A stretch of DNA of 64,000 nt, taken from Anodontia alba. Its lineage: Eukaryota; Mollusca; Bivalvia; Lucinida; Lucinidae. The notes beneath the pieces were generated by a model, which was given only the letters and a program-made list of their open reading frames with translations, was not told where the DNA came from and did not search any database. The DNA lies in NCBI GenBank assembly GCA_964016985.1, contig OZ024830.1, forward strand, positions 63,070,550 through 63,134,549. Reading direction: 5' to 3'. Positions 1-12,482 of the stretch are shown here, one piece after another. A program made the position numbers and the translations under genes. Position 1 is the stretch's first letter. Each line of letters opens with the position of its first letter.

Positions 1-23
1 AATTAAGAATATTATCGCGATAG

Positions 24-852
24 TATGGTGGCATATTTCTGCCACGAGATAGCTAGATAGCTATCACGATACTTTAAATAATTATCTTGATATTTCGAAG
101 TTTTCTGAAAAGATTATCTTAATAGTCTAAAGTTTCCTGGAAATATTATCGCGAAAGTTCACAGTTTTATCGCGATATTTTTGCGCTAGTGCCCAGAGCT
201 GCCATTTATTTTCTGTTATCTACAAATAGAACTGATATCGGAAAACCTTTGTTTATACTGTTGAAAATTCACCGAGGGTATTCACCAGCGACTTTTTAAG
301 GTTAGAGTTTATACTAGGCAATCGCAAACTGGTGCGTGGAAATCCCGGAATGTCATATCCGCTTGTGTTTTATTTATAGCTACCTCGCTACCATGAAAAT
401 TTTATCGCGATAAATTTATCCAGAAACTAATGTCAGTTCCGAGCAGTATCACGAAATGTTGCGTTAAAATATTTTCTGGAAATTAAAAATTATATCTAGA
501 TAATTCAAATTATTGCGATAATGTTTTCAGGAAAACTTTTTATTTTCTGCCTAATTAAGAATATTATCGCGATAGCTATGTAGCTATCTCGTGGCAGAAA
601 TATGCCACCATACGATAGCTATCTAGCTATCTCGTGGCAGAAATATGCCACCATAGAAAACATTATCGCAATAACTTCAATTATCTAGATATGTTTTTTA
701 ATTTCCAGAAAATATTTTAACGCAAAATTTCGTGGTACTGCTCGGAACTGACATTAATATCTAGATAAAATTATCGCGATAAATTTTCCATGATAGCGAG
801 GTAGCTATAAATAGAACTGCGGTTACCCAGTATAAACTCTTTGGGTACACTG

Positions 853-884
<32 letters not shown>

Positions 885-1575
885 CATAGAGCTCCATGGT
901 TAAGGGTTCATTTCAGGGTATGGCTGGGCTTCTAAATTTTGCTTTAATTCAAAGACCAGGCTTAGCACAGCAAAATAAAAAAGGAAAAAATACCACCATC
1001 ACCAGCATTTTCTGGGACGTTTTGGAGGCTGAGTGTAGCAACCCCTCAATTGGCAGGTGTCAAAAATTGAAACTTTGCAATTTCACCACTCCAGCAAACA
1101 CTCACACAGAAACATATTTCTTTGAAACAATCAGAAAATTAGACACAAACATTATTTTCTTCAAATTAGAATGATCAGGTCTAATTCATCTTTATTATTA
1201 AGCAATCACAGGTCGCCTTACACAAAATAACTATCCCGGCTTTTTTTTCCCCAATCAGCAGTCCTGCCACAATTGGTTCTCTGTACCCTTTACCTTAAAA
1301 GTCGCTGGTGAATACCCTCGGTGAATTTTCAACAGTATAATTGAAGGTATTCCGATATCGGTTCTATTTATTGAAAACAGAAAATAAATGGCAGCTCTGG
1401 GCACTAACACAAAAAATATCGCTATAATACTGTAAACTTTCGCGATAATATTTCCAGGAAACTTTAGATTATTAAGATAATCTTTTCAGGAAACTTCGAA
1501 ATATCAAGATAATTATTGAAAGTATCGTGATAGCTACCTAGCTATCTCGTGGCAGAAATATGCCACCATAAGAAA
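24..1575. mobile_element. Long foldback element with nested insertion
   Basis: Two nested inverted repeats. The outer arm 24-297 pairs with 1296-1575, and the inner arm about 365-540 pairs with 652-830. Together the arms are about 500 bp each around a centre at 541-650. Both ends carry the same terminal hairpin GTGGCATATTTCTGCCAC, and two more copies of it sit in the centre (591-613, 631-653). Motifs such as TTATCGCGATA recur along the arms. No transposase is encoded, so it is non-autonomous. The right arm is split by separate DNA at about 840-1295. Confidence 0.75.
840..1295. mobile_element. Insertion inside the foldback arm, with T30 tract
   Basis: This block has no counterpart in the left arm of the surrounding foldback, whose sequence resumes at accttaaaagtcgct. 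Its ends are short inverted matches (GGGTACA at 844-850; TGTACCC near 1283). A run of 30 T lies at 855-884. The T tract could mean a minus-strand poly(A) retrocopy, while the inverted ends suggest a small DNA element. It has a 92-codon open frame at 896-1174 with no recognisable similarity. Confidence 0.45.
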
Positions 1576-1619
1576 TATAGTTTAGTTTTTCATCATAATT
1601 TTCGGAAACCCCGTTTCTA

Positions 1620-4310
1620 AATACGTAGCCTCGTTCCGGTATTTGGGAAAACCGAAATCCAATATTTACCGGAATCTACCGAAATCTAATATTAATTACC
1701 GAAATCCAACTATATTATCAAGTTTACCAGGATTTGTGTAAGTTTAAAAATATATACTGTTAAATAATATATTAACAGATAATATGTCCAAGTGTGGAAG
1801 AATATTTTGGAATAATAACGATTGTATTTACGTTTTTACAATTTCCTTAGATGGAGTTACTTCCCTTCGTAGTTTAGCTCTGTGACGGGTACGTAGAAAT
1901 ACGGAACACAGCGAAACATTTTTCATATTCTTCCCAGAAATTGACTTATCCTGTAAATTCATTATCAAGCATGAAATGTCAAGATATAAAGCTTTGTATT
2001 GGTTTTGTTTTGCATATAACTGCATGTAAACCAGTACCCTAACAATTGTAAAAACTCACCCACACACACTTCATTTAAATGGATTTGTCCAAACTTACCC
2101 ATTACCACTTTCTGGGCCAATTCAGCAGACTGATGATATTTTCTCATTTTTCCAGAAAACAGTAATGGAGACAATTTTCATGTACTGTCAAAACCTGTTT
2201 TCTGGAAAAAAAAAGAAAGACAAAGAAACACATTTCGAAATGTTGTCTGCTGAATTTATATTTCACAAAGTGTTTTTTGACAACCCGTGTAGGCTAAGAT
2301 CGGAAGTCACAGAACACAGCATCTGATCAGGGTCTGTATTTTTTTGCATTAAATTGCATAGAAACTAAAAACTCTCCCACACAAACTAAATGGATTTGTC
2401 CAAGCTTAACCATGGCTAATTCAACGGATGACAGTTTGTTACTTTCTTAGGTTTCCCAGAAAGGGGGGTGGGGAGTGAAGTGGGGAGGGGGTTGAAATTT
2501 CATGCAAATTGTTTCTATTTGGAGAAAATTTGCATGTTATGTCAAAACCTGTTTTCTGCGGAAAATAAGAAAAATATTTCAGAATGCTGTCTTCTAAGGC
2601 GCTGCTAATCACATTTGCAGCAGACGACATTTCAAAAATCCTTTTTAATATTTTTCATAGAAAATAAGTCTTTTTTACTTTTATTGGCATACATGTGCAA
2701 TATTCTGTCACGCAGACGAATTCACATGGAATGTCAAGACTTATTTACTATGAAAATCTAAACCAAAATGAAAATCGTCTGCTTTGCGCTTTAAGAGTTT
2801 AGTATTTAATTTTGTAGCGGCTGCTGCACACCGTATTTTCCCTAAATATTTAGACATCTTAGCTCCTTACCATACCTGACCTAAAGTTTGAACACAGTTT
2901 GACAATTTAAAATATTTTCCCGGATAACGGTTTTGACATTTCACGTTTATGGTCTCCAATGCAGACACTAAGATGGAAAAGTCCAATCTTTTTTTGCTGG
3001 AAGAATATGCAAAAAATATCTTCATTCTGTCAGCAGCTGAATTATACCAAGAGAGGTAATGGTAAAATAAACAGCTGTGTAATAATGACCTGTATTAGTA
3101 TCCAGACCCACCGGATACTTAAAACATTTTTATAAAACACTCAAATGATATTATCTATTGTATGCTAAGATTAAATTTGTTATCAGTATCAACATCCAGC
3201 AAATGACATTTTGAAATATTTTCCCCCAAAAATGTCTTGACATTTCATGCTTGATATCGTCTCCAGTGGAGAGAGTTTGCTGGAAAATCAAATCTTTATT
3301 TCTGGGAATAATATGAAAATGGTTTCACTGTGTTCCGTATTTCTCTATACCCGTCACAGAGCTAAGCTACGAAGGAAAGTAACTCCATCTATGAACATTG
3401 TAAAAACGTAAATGAAATCGATGTTATTCCAAAATATTCTTCCAAACTTGACATATTATCCGTTAATTTATTATTTAACAGTGTATATGTCTAAACTACA
3501 CAAATCATGGTAAACCTGATAATATAGTTGGATTTCGGTAATTTATATTAGATTTCGATAGATTCCGGTAAGTATTGGATTTCGGTAATCCCAAATACCC
3601 AAATACCGAAATCCATGCAATCTTTACCGGAATCTACCGAAATCCAACTATATTGTCAAGTTTACCATGATTTGTGTAAATTTAGACATATAAACTGTTA
3701 AATTATATATAATCAAACAATATGGCCAAGTTTAGAAGAATATTTTGGAATAATAACGATTTTTTAACGTTTTTTTTTTACAATTTCGGAATCTACCGAA
3801 ATCCAATATTAATTACCGAAGTCCACAATATTATCAAGTTTACCATGATTTGTGTAAATGTAGACATATACACTATTAAATAATATATAAACAGATAATA
3901 TGTCCAAATTTTGAAGAAGTTTTTGGAATAATAACGATGTTATTAACGTTTATATAATTTTCATAGGTGGAGTTACTTCCCTTCGTAGCTTAGCTCTGTG
4001 ACTGGTACATGGAAGTACGGGGGAACACACCGAAACATTTTCCATATTTTTCCAATAAATAAAGCTTTGATTTTTCCTGCAAATTGTCTCCACTGGAGAC
4101 AATATCAAGCATGAAATGTCAAGGTATAAAGCATAATATTGGTTTTGTTTTGCATTTAACTGCATGCAAATCGGTAGCCTAACGATTGTAAAAACTCTCC
4201 CACAAATACTTCATTTAAATGGATTTGTCTAAACTTAAACTTTACCACTTTCTGGAATTATTCAGCAGATGACACAGAATACAGCGTCTGATCAGGGTCT
4301 GTTTTTTTTT
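1620..4310. repeat. Duplicated and inverted repeat block with 'ACCGAAATCCAA' motifs
   Basis: About 2.7 kb in which the same segments recur in both orientations. A unit with ACCGGAATCTACCGAAATCC and TTGGAATAATAACGAT appears at 1660-1830, 3410-3600 (inverted), 3630-3770 and 3790-3940. It is followed at 1855-2060 and 3960-4170 by sequence with cttcgtagcttagctctgtg, also found inverted at 3310-3400. No protein is recognised. It looks like overlapping copies of one or two non-autonomous elements. A ttt-rich low-complexity stretch follows at 4304-4360. Confidence 0.6.
2419..2607. repeat. Palindromic MITE, family A (AGCAGAC ends)
   Basis: Imperfect foldback with the core aaatttcatgcaaattg .. tttgcatgttatgtcaaaac flanked by TTTCCCAGAAA and TTTTCTGCGGAAAATAAG. 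The left arm carries a G-rich insertion (2459-2490). It belongs to the family seen most clearly at 38717-38877. Confidence 0.55.
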
Positions 4311-4520
4311 TTATTTATTTATTTTTTATTCTTTTTTTTTTTTTTTTTTTGTTTTATTTTGGGATTGAATTGCATACAAACCAAAAACTCTCCCACACAA
4401 ACTAAATAGAATTGTTTTAGCTTACCCATTGCTAATTCAACAGACGACAATTTGTTATTTCTCATTTTTCCCTGAAAGGGTTTGATCCGGGTCTATACTT
4501 TTTTTGTCCGCATATAACGC

Positions 4521-5139
4521 ATTGACCAGTAGCAACCTTACGCGGCGTTCAGCCGATCCCGGTTAGGGAGGGTTGTTACAGACTCTGTGCGTTATATAGC
4601 TATGTCTGGTAGATAGTTATTTAAGCCTGGTGAACTCAAATAGTGTAGTCCTAGATCAGACGCCGCGCTCCGTGGCATTTGATCTGGAACTACAGTATTT
4701 GCTTATGTCCTTTTATAAATGGATTAATGTATTTCAGCTGTAAAACGTTTGATAAATGCAATATATACATACATTCAACCCTTCTCATATATGTAATAAA
4801 AGCAGTGGAACATAATGCATTAGCTACTATAGCCACGTCCTCCTTACGCTCACTGCCATTGATAAATGAGTGTTTGTGGCTGTGGGGAGAAGGTAGGAGT
4901 GATCTTTCTTCAAATAGAGCTTCAATGGAATCCCTGCATTGCAGGAACAAACATATAGTAAAGTCCCCGCTCTTTGTCCCTGGGATTCTGAACAGGGGCT
5001 GTAACCCTGCTAATAATGGTATGAAGTCACAGCAAGGCCAACACCGCACAGTATCAGGACAAAAGTAAAACAAGAAGACCGAGCGGGTCACCAGAGCATC
5101 TAAAAATGTAGGATAAAGGCTGACCACCAAGGGCAAATT
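4521..5139. other. Non-repeat stretch with overlapping open frames, unrecognised
   Basis: Contains an open frame of 129 codons on the plus strand (4679-5068) and one of 162 codons on the minus strand (4690-5178). Neither shows a domain I recognise, and neither has clear splice or start context. The segment 4540-4670 is CG-containing and partly inverted (ACGCGGCG near 4549, CGCCGCGCT near 4661). It is probably a decayed element; a coding role is not supported. Confidence 0.3.
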
Positions 5140-5620
5140 TAACTTTGCAATCAACAATTTTCCCATATATGGAACCAAACTGCTGCAAAAAGGTCTTAGG
5201 TCAACCTAGGATTACTATTAGAAGAAAGTTGGTAGATCTCCCATACATGATACTCCATATACCAAGACTCACCCTCAAAGCTTTCTTGGTTCTGCAGAAT
5301 ATTTTTTTCTATGTTTTTCAGCGTCTATAGGTGTGGTGGCCATGTTTGTCAATGAAGCATGACATTTTTAAATCCCCTTTCACAAAAGGATCCACATGAA
5401 CTTTGATTGAAAGTGGCCCAGTGATTTCAGAGAAGTCATTTAAAGTTTTCATCATTTAATGGATGTATATAGCTCAGGAGTCAGGGCAGCTAACCTTTAG
5501 TTGATAAATTTTGATTATAACTGAGGTTTTTGCTTCTTTGGCTATACATTGTAAGGTCCATCCATCACTTTAATAAATTTTGAGAAAATAACTTCAACAA
5601 ATTCCCGGTACAAATGTTTA
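5140..5620. repeat. Solitary copy of the ~430-bp repeat seen at 51.8-55 kb
   Basis: Contains aaggtcttaggtcaacctagg, ttggtagatctcccatac, a line close to ccaagactcaccctcaaag, 'tttcttggttctgcagaa' and 'catttaatggatgtatatagctca', in the same order as the repeats at 51830-52740 and 54450-54960. No coding content. Confidence 0.55.
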
Positions 5621-5649
5621 GGAAATAAGTTTGACCTTGCTGTTAAAGG

Positions 5650-5860
5650 GTCAGGTGTCAACCAGAATCACCATTTCTAGTAGGTACGTATTTTTATTGT
5701 TCATGAAAACATATGTTGTGGGTACTCATAAAAAGGTCCTTCGTGATTACAAGTGCCATGGTGAGAGTATCCACAACATATGTTTACATGAAGAAACAGG
5801 AAAAATGTCAATAATTTTTGGTGAAAAAAAGTGCCATTTTCTAAATCAATATAATATTTG
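5650..5860. repeat. Palindromic MITE, family C (ACATATGTTGTGG core)
   Basis: The inverted pair at 5702-5722 (catgaaaacatatgttgtggg) and 5769-5790 (cacaacatatgtttacatg) flanks gtactcataaaaaggtcctt. Outer parts include ATTTTT..TCTTGTT-like and AAATGTCAATAATTTTTGG. Same family as 11530-11720 and 34790-34965. Confidence 0.55.
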
Positions 5861-5869
5861 AGATTGTTG

Positions 5870-7900
5870 TCTGCAGCAATTTTGAATAGCTCCTTAAGGT
5901 TAAATGTCACGTGTAAACAGGCTCAATATATTTTTAGCAGATTAGTTTTTCCAGCAGGTTCCATATTTAAACTGCTGTTACATGGGCAATACGTCCAACA
6001 AAAGAGTAACAAAAAGAGTATGAACAGAGGGAGGAAAAGAGAACAGCACAGGCTCTTGTTAAAATATAAATCCATTTAATTTGGAATTCATGTTACATAC
6101 ACAGACAATTTGTAACAATCACAGCATAAATGGTGTACATTTGTTTTGTGACCAGCCTAGCTGGATGGAGGATGTCATTTTTCTATGATCATTCAATGAT
6201 CCAACAGCTTAATTTTTACCCTTAAAGCACTAATTAAAAATGTAGCAGATGACGTTCTGATTCTTTTTGCTAGGCAGATGATTCACATGCAATGTCAAGC
6301 CTTATTTTCTCTGAAAAAAAAATCAAAATGTTGTCTGCTGTAGTGTTGATTAGCATTTTAAGGGTTAAATCATGATGCACGTAATATGACATGGAAGAAG
6401 TAGGAATTTAGAAACACTGGTTCTGTCAATAGTGTAGCCAGTGATTCTGCAAGCATGCAAGGAAGGTCCTAATAAGACTGCTTCAATAAGCCTGCACTTA
6501 TAAGGTCTTTTTTCATGTTGCATCACATATGATTTTAAATATTCTAAAACCATAAAAGATGTGGCTTTGATGAAATGCTGGAGGCTAGTATGCATATCTG
6601 TTCCTATCGTGATCTACACTGTTCTTTCTACCAATGGTGTAGGTAGTGAGTGGAGATAATGGAAGACAAGAATGTGACCAGAAATCTCATCTGGAAAGCA
6701 TTTACTGCCACTGATGTAACTCACATGTAGACCATGCTTATATAGTCCTTAAAGTGCCAGCAGACAAAATTTTGAAATACCTTTTTCATTTTTCAGAAAA
6801 AAAAGAAAACAAAAAGCTGACATTTCATGCCAATCATCTGCCTCACAGATGACTCGTATGACATGTCAAGTTTTTTTGTTTTGTTTTTTTTCTGAAAAAT
6901 GAGGCTTAACATTTGATATGAATAGCTCCCTGTCAGACGATTCATATTAAATGTTAAGAGCTGCATTTCTGTCTGGAAAAAAAAATAAGTATGTTGTCTA
7001 CTACAATTCTGCTTGGCACTTTAAAGGTTAGATAAAGTAATTAAAAATTACGTGCATCTGCAATATTTAGTTATATGACACTGTAAAGGGTCTTGTATAA
7101 GTTGTTTTGTCTTTTGTCCAAACTGTCTGTACTCTGGGTAAAAACAAAAAATGACGAGTAAATATATATAATACAGTAGGCACAAGCTTTATCGTGACCA
7201 GCAAAGACTCAGATCAGCCTGTGTGTCCAAACAGTCTAATGAGCATGTTCACCAGGTGCTCTGTGAACAGCCAAGGATCCAACCTGGCTTCTTTATATGG
7301 ACAGGGAACACTGTTCAGACTGTCTGGCTGCATAGGATGATCAAAGTCTTTGCTGGATGCACTTGGTCATATCTAACACTGTGGCTCATGTCTTTTGGCG
7401 AATAATCTGCAGTGTTAGAAAATAGCTGTTATGTCACATGGAAACAGATCAGGCTCTCATCAGCCTGCAGATCTACTCAGTCTGACTGGGGTCTGCATAT
7501 GTGACAACAACCCTTTTTCTCATGCTGTGACTCAAATTAACATGTCTACAGTGTAACCTTGATTAGTAAATTCCTATACCATATCTACCTTCAATACTTG
7601 CTCAGAAATCACTGACCTAACAAACTAGTTTGAGTTTTTGCTTAATGACACATCAAGCCCTGTGGGATATTTTGTGTCACCTCTCATAGTAAGAGAAAAA
7701 AGGTAAAGGGCTATTTGATGAGAGGAAAGAGAAAAATAAAGGGGAAAAACAAATGACAGTGCAGAATCAGAAGAAACTCTAACATGCTCCCTTCCCTGAC
7801 CTGTTGCAAACAGTATAAATCCAGATCAGACTGGTAAACAAGTAGTCTGATCAGGGTCTGCACAATCTAGCATTCTATTGAAAAGAAGAATCAAAAGGTA
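5870..7900. other. 3' flanking DNA with several MITE remnants, no gene seen
   Basis: Family A palindrome remnants lie at 6243-6345 (gcagatgacg .. gttgtctgctg) and 6765-7010 (two hairpins around cagatgattc / gatgactcg). Repeats with a 'cagcaaagactcagatcagcctg' type core (family E) lie at about 7195-7470. Open frames are short and unsupported. Confidence 0.4.
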
Positions 7901-7925
7901 GTTAAATTATTTTTAGAGGGGAAAA

Positions 7926-8153
7926 GATACACTTTAAGGAGAGTCAAGTTGTCAAGTTGTCAAAATTGTTTTGCCTCCCTTCTGAAAAGGGATCTTCTCT
8001 AAAAGAAATGCATTTGCTCCCCAGGTGAGCAAATTCTAAAATCTTTTTAGAGTAAACCCCTTTTCAGAAGGTAAGAGAGCAAACAGGAAGTCACACAAGT
8101 TGTCTCCCTTGTATAAAATGGCAGAATATCTAACCAGTGTACCAAGCCCCCTT
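7926..8153. repeat. Palindromic MITE, family B (CTGAAAAGGG..TCTAAAAG core)
   Basis: The foldback has ccttctgaaaagggatc and tctctaaaagaaatgcattt on the left, opposite tctttttagagtaaacccc and ttttcagaagg on the right. It is flanked by gatacactttaagg and by the CTTAAA end after accagtgtacc. Same family as 12348-12482, 13211-13400, 14780-14990, 35205-35395 and 56890-57095. Confidence 0.6.
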
Positions 8154-8632
8154 AAAATTTCAGATTAAGCAATATTTAGGGTAATTATGGTTTATGTATT
8201 TTAATAGACTTGGTTATTAATTTTTGTTATTGTTCTGGGCTAAAAGCTCTACAGGAAACTCAAATGCACATAGCCAGTATTCAGAAACAACTCTACCATT
8301 ACCCTATGGTAACCTTTAATCCTTATAACATCAAGCAAAATTGTTGCTGTCAACATTGTAAATATATCTAAAGTGTCAAGCCTATTCTCGGAAAACTCAA
8401 AAAATATTTCAAGAATGTCATCTGGTGCATATGTGACTGGCACTTAAGGGCTTATCTGGAGAAAATATTGGTCTGTAGAAACGCTATCCAGGTCTGGTCA
8501 TCATAGCCCATAACAATAATCTTTGCTAATAAGAAGAAACATAAATTAATAAATGGAAAAACATGTAACTGAATTATCAAAATATTTTAATACTTGAAAC
8601 CTCACTAATAAATGATCTGTTCACTATCTGAG

Positions 8633-8743
8633 ATCCCAGCTAGAATTATTTATAAATCTATAGCGGGCTGTTATCGGCCTGTCAGCTACCCTGACGGGCC
8701 GATAACGGCCTGCTATAGATTTATAAATAATGCTAGCTGGGAT
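8633..8743. repeat. Near-perfect 111-bp hairpin
   Basis: Arms of about 53 bases starting ATCCCAGCTAG and ending CTAGCTGGGAT, with GATTTATAAATAA-type and TATCGGCC segments paired in between and only a few mismatches. It has no coding content. It may be a very small foldback element or a recombination product. Confidence 0.8.
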
Positions 8744-9894
8744 GTGTCATAAAAAACCTCCCATATGACATTTCAACAAGACGGTACAATTTATTTGTAT
8801 TCATGCAGTCTGATTGGGGCCTTTGCCGGTTGTCAGTATGTTTTATGGCATCTAAAGATTCTGTAACAGAAAATGAATGCCCTGGTCAGACTGCATTGAT
8901 GCCAATGCTGATGTGGGCTTTTCTTGTTTATATAAATAATAAGGACCTATTTTCTTCTGTCATTGCTGAAATACTGCATATGAACTGTGAAAATGCAATG
9001 CCCAGTGAAGGATCTCTGCTCTGTTGATCATACATTGGAGGATGTTTTATGATGCAGCTCTTATGTTAATATCTAGCTGCTTCTGTTTAAGTTGAGTAGA
9101 TACACTTTTAGAGAGGCAACAATCAAAATTGTTTTGTCTGCCTTATTGTGCAGGGAAACTAAACAGGAAGTCACATGAGTTGTTACCCATTGTAAAATGA
9201 TGGCAAAATCTCTAGGTGTGTCCATTCATTTTAAAGCCTCATGGGCTCATACAAGAACTCTCCATATCAAAATAACATTAAGTACATGTATACAAAATAT
9301 GTTTGACCAAAACAAGGAATGTTCCTTTATATGCACACTTAATTGTCTACAAATTTTGATTCTTGACATATTATTAGTTCACATTTTGTTTACACAAGCC
9401 ATAAGAATGAGAGCCCATATCCTGTGTCAAAAATGGAAATAATAAATGTACATGTATTATACTGCAAATTTTTACATAAATGTTTTTCTTGTTGTTTTAA
9501 AGAGTCTATACACTCTATAACATGCAGTGTAAGAGGAATGCTTTTAACGTTATGATGAAATCAAGTACCATAGTTCAGTCCAGACATTACAAATAAGGTT
9601 AAATGCAAATATAGTTGGAAATTACATAAAAGAAGTAACTGACAGGGACTCTTTCTAGTTCTGGATAAGGATGCAACAAGTACTCAGGTACTTGAGGCCC
9701 CGTCAAGTCTGTCTGTTACTCGAGTTAAAATTTCAGACTTGAGGCCACAAATATAGGACAGTAAGTCTACGAGCAAGAGGAAAACAGTGTGTGTGTGTGT
9801 GTGAGTTGATAGTATGATTTCTGTATTCATGTTTAGAATGATCAAATTGAAAGAGTGTACCTTTTTGATTTAACACTTAGCACTCTGGATAAAA

Positions 9895-10038
9895 TTTTTA
9901 GTGGAGGACACAGTGAAATATTTTCTTACTTTTCCCAGAAAACAGGATTTGACATTTCATGCAAATTGTCTCAATTGGAAATGATCTGTATGAAATGTCA
10001 AATTCGGTTTTTCTGGGAAAATTTTTCATCTGCTCAAT
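9895..10038. repeat. Palindromic MITE, family A
   Basis: Central inverted repeat gacatttcatgcaaattgtc / gtatgaaatgtcaaattc, flanked by ttcccagaaaacagg on the left and tttctgggaaaa on the right. Ends resemble the AGCAGAC-type termini, here degraded (gtggaggacacag). Confidence 0.65.
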
Positions 10039-10039
10039 T

Positions 10040-11520
10040 TGCCCAGAGAGTAGTAAAGTTAAAACACTTTGTACAGAGATTTACCATAATGCTAGCCATC
10101 TGCAGTTTTGAAATAGTTATAGTATGTTATATTTGAACCCCTACTGAAGTATAACCCAGACTAATTCCTTCTGTAATCAAGTACTCAAGTCTGGGTCAGA
10201 CAGACCAACCTGAGTATCCAGTTTCAGATCCATTGTTTTGGAGCATAATTCAGATGCATTAGGTAAACATTTTGATAATTACCCTAAAACCTGAACTGCT
10301 CACAATAATTTAAAATTTGAATAAAAATCTAAAAGGTTGCCTTAAGTCCACTTTACTACCTGATGTGGTGTCTAAAAAGTTGAGATGTATGTGTAAACAG
10401 TTGGGTTTACACTGGGTGTAAACCAGTGGATGTAAACATTGGGTTTACACTGTTTGCAAATACACCACTGTCCAAATATATTGGGTACTTATTACAGTAA
10501 TTGGAAATAAAAAAAAGAAAAACAAAAAAAAACAAAAAAAACAAAAAAACAACAAACTACAAATTCCTCTTATTTAGATAGATAAAAACATCAATCCTTA
10601 AAAATCCAAACGGAGTAAAGGAAAATTTTTGCAGTATAACAAACATTCATGTAATTATTGCAATGACAAATACTATCTCCCAAGATAAACCTGACATCTC
10701 TAAACAATAAAAAATCAACTGAAAACAATATGATCCTTCTTGTTATTCAGAAAAGACACGCATTAACTGTATATACAAGTAAATCAGACAATAATCATAT
10801 GTACCATGGCACTAAAGGTGGCTAAGCCCATATGCAAAGAGAAAGGCCAACTTCTGTATCTCTGCAGTCTGATCAAAGCTTAATGTTTTCTTGCTAGATT
10901 CAACAGTGTACATGTGATAATTGTTGGAAAAAACTCATTGTTACTACGGTAATGTGATCTAATACATTGTATCATGTGAAGTGGATATTTTCAGATCACA
11001 GGAACACGTAAGATTCTTGCATAGTGTAATTTGATAGATCTGGGAACATCCACAAGACCTGATACATGGCATGAAATCAGATAACTAAAGTGATGGTGTA
11101 TTTATTATATACCATAGAATATCCCTTAAAAAAGGCAATCAGAAGAGCAACATATCACATTCTTTTTTCACTTTTCATAGTACAGACAACTTGCCTTATT
11201 TTCTTGGAACAATAAAAAGAACAAAAAAAAAAAAAAACATACAGAATGCCATCTGCTATATTGTGAATGACACTTTAACCTACTTTTGCAAACAAGCAAA
11301 CAGTGTAGATCCAGATCAGTTGGCTTCTGAAGAAGATTTGGTTCTGCACTGTTTGCCATCAAGTATGTGAATTTATAGCACTAATCCAGATCAAGTAATC
11401 TGATTGGCTGAAAATTAGAAGTGGGCATGGCATCTTAATTTATTCAGCTTGACAAAGATTAAAGTCTTTTTTTATATCCTAAGGCCTCCTTTAGTGTTGG
11501 GCAGCTAACATGGTAAATGT
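10040..11520. other. 3' flanking DNA without recognised gene
   Basis: Holds an inverted 'gggtttacac' motif set at 10402-10460, an A-rich low-complexity run at 10508-10560, and a family D segment with aacagtgtagatccagatcag at 11297-11355. No open frame above 70 codons has supporting features. Confidence 0.4.
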
Positions 11521-11529
11521 TCTAAAAAA

Positions 11530-11720
11530 TCAACATACTTCCAGATATAAGAGTATCCACATCAATTTTTTTCTGATTTCTCCACAAACATGTTGTGGTA
11601 CTTATTAGAAGCACCTTGCCAACCGGCTTCTAATGAGTACCACAACCTATGTTTTCATGGAAAATTAAGAAAAATATCAGAGGTTTTTACTTAAAAAAGT
11701 ACCTTATCTAAAACTGTCAT
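11530..11720. repeat. Palindromic MITE, family C
   Basis: Clear foldback: ccacaaacatgttgtggtac and attagaagcaccttgcc on the left; ggcttctaatgagtaccaca and acctatgttttcatgg on the right. Outer sequence includes ttttctgatttctcc and gaaaaatatcagagg. One of the best copies of the family. Confidence 0.65.
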
Positions 11721-12347
11721 TCTAACAGTAAGATCTTATTTCCAGAGGGAACAACATGAAGAACTAACCCATTTAGGGAATTAAGGGAACTAATCAATTT
11801 TGCAAGGGGAGGCAATTAAATTCAATAAATTACCTCCCTTTGCAAAGTTGGTTTGTTTCCATTTGCTTCATAATGAGTCTCATTGTTTCTCAGTTTAATT
11901 TTAGAACATTTGCCATACAACATAAAACTAGAGGTAAAAGCTTATAAAAGAATGGTTATTTACAATGAAAGTGCTGCTATGGCCAGCACATAAGAAAATG
12001 GTACTTACATAGGTGACCAGCAAAGGCTCAGATGAGCCTGCACATAAGGACAGTGTGGCCAGAGCCTTTGCTGCTCATAGACATGTAGTAGAGACCTTGA
12101 GGGAAAACAACGCATGTATGCAGCCCAAATAGGGGACTGCTCATGTACGTTTAAAGAACCACAACCGGAAAAATAGTAAGGTACATTTCTTTGTGTGTTG
12201 GCTCTATTTACAATGAAAGTGTTGCTGGGGAAACTGGTGAACTGATGGGTAGATGATATCCAAAATCATGGCAAACTGCTGCACTGTATACTAGCAAATG
12301 AAAATTTGTGGCAGTTTTTTCTTAAGGAAAAGACTTAAGCAAAAAAA

Positions 12348-12482
12348 GATACACTTTCAAGGGAAGTAACTCTGTCTAAATTTGTTGTTCCCTTCTGAAA
12401 AGGGGTCTATTTTAAAAGGAAAGACTTAGCTCCACTTGGGGCAAATTCTTTCCTTTTAGAGTAGGCCCCTTTTCAGAAGAGC
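12348..12482. repeat. Palindromic MITE, family B
   Basis: Begins gatacactttcaagggaag. The arms are cccttctgaaaaggggtct / taggccccttttcagaag, with ttttaaaaggaaagactt opposite tctttccttttagag. Confidence 0.65.
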
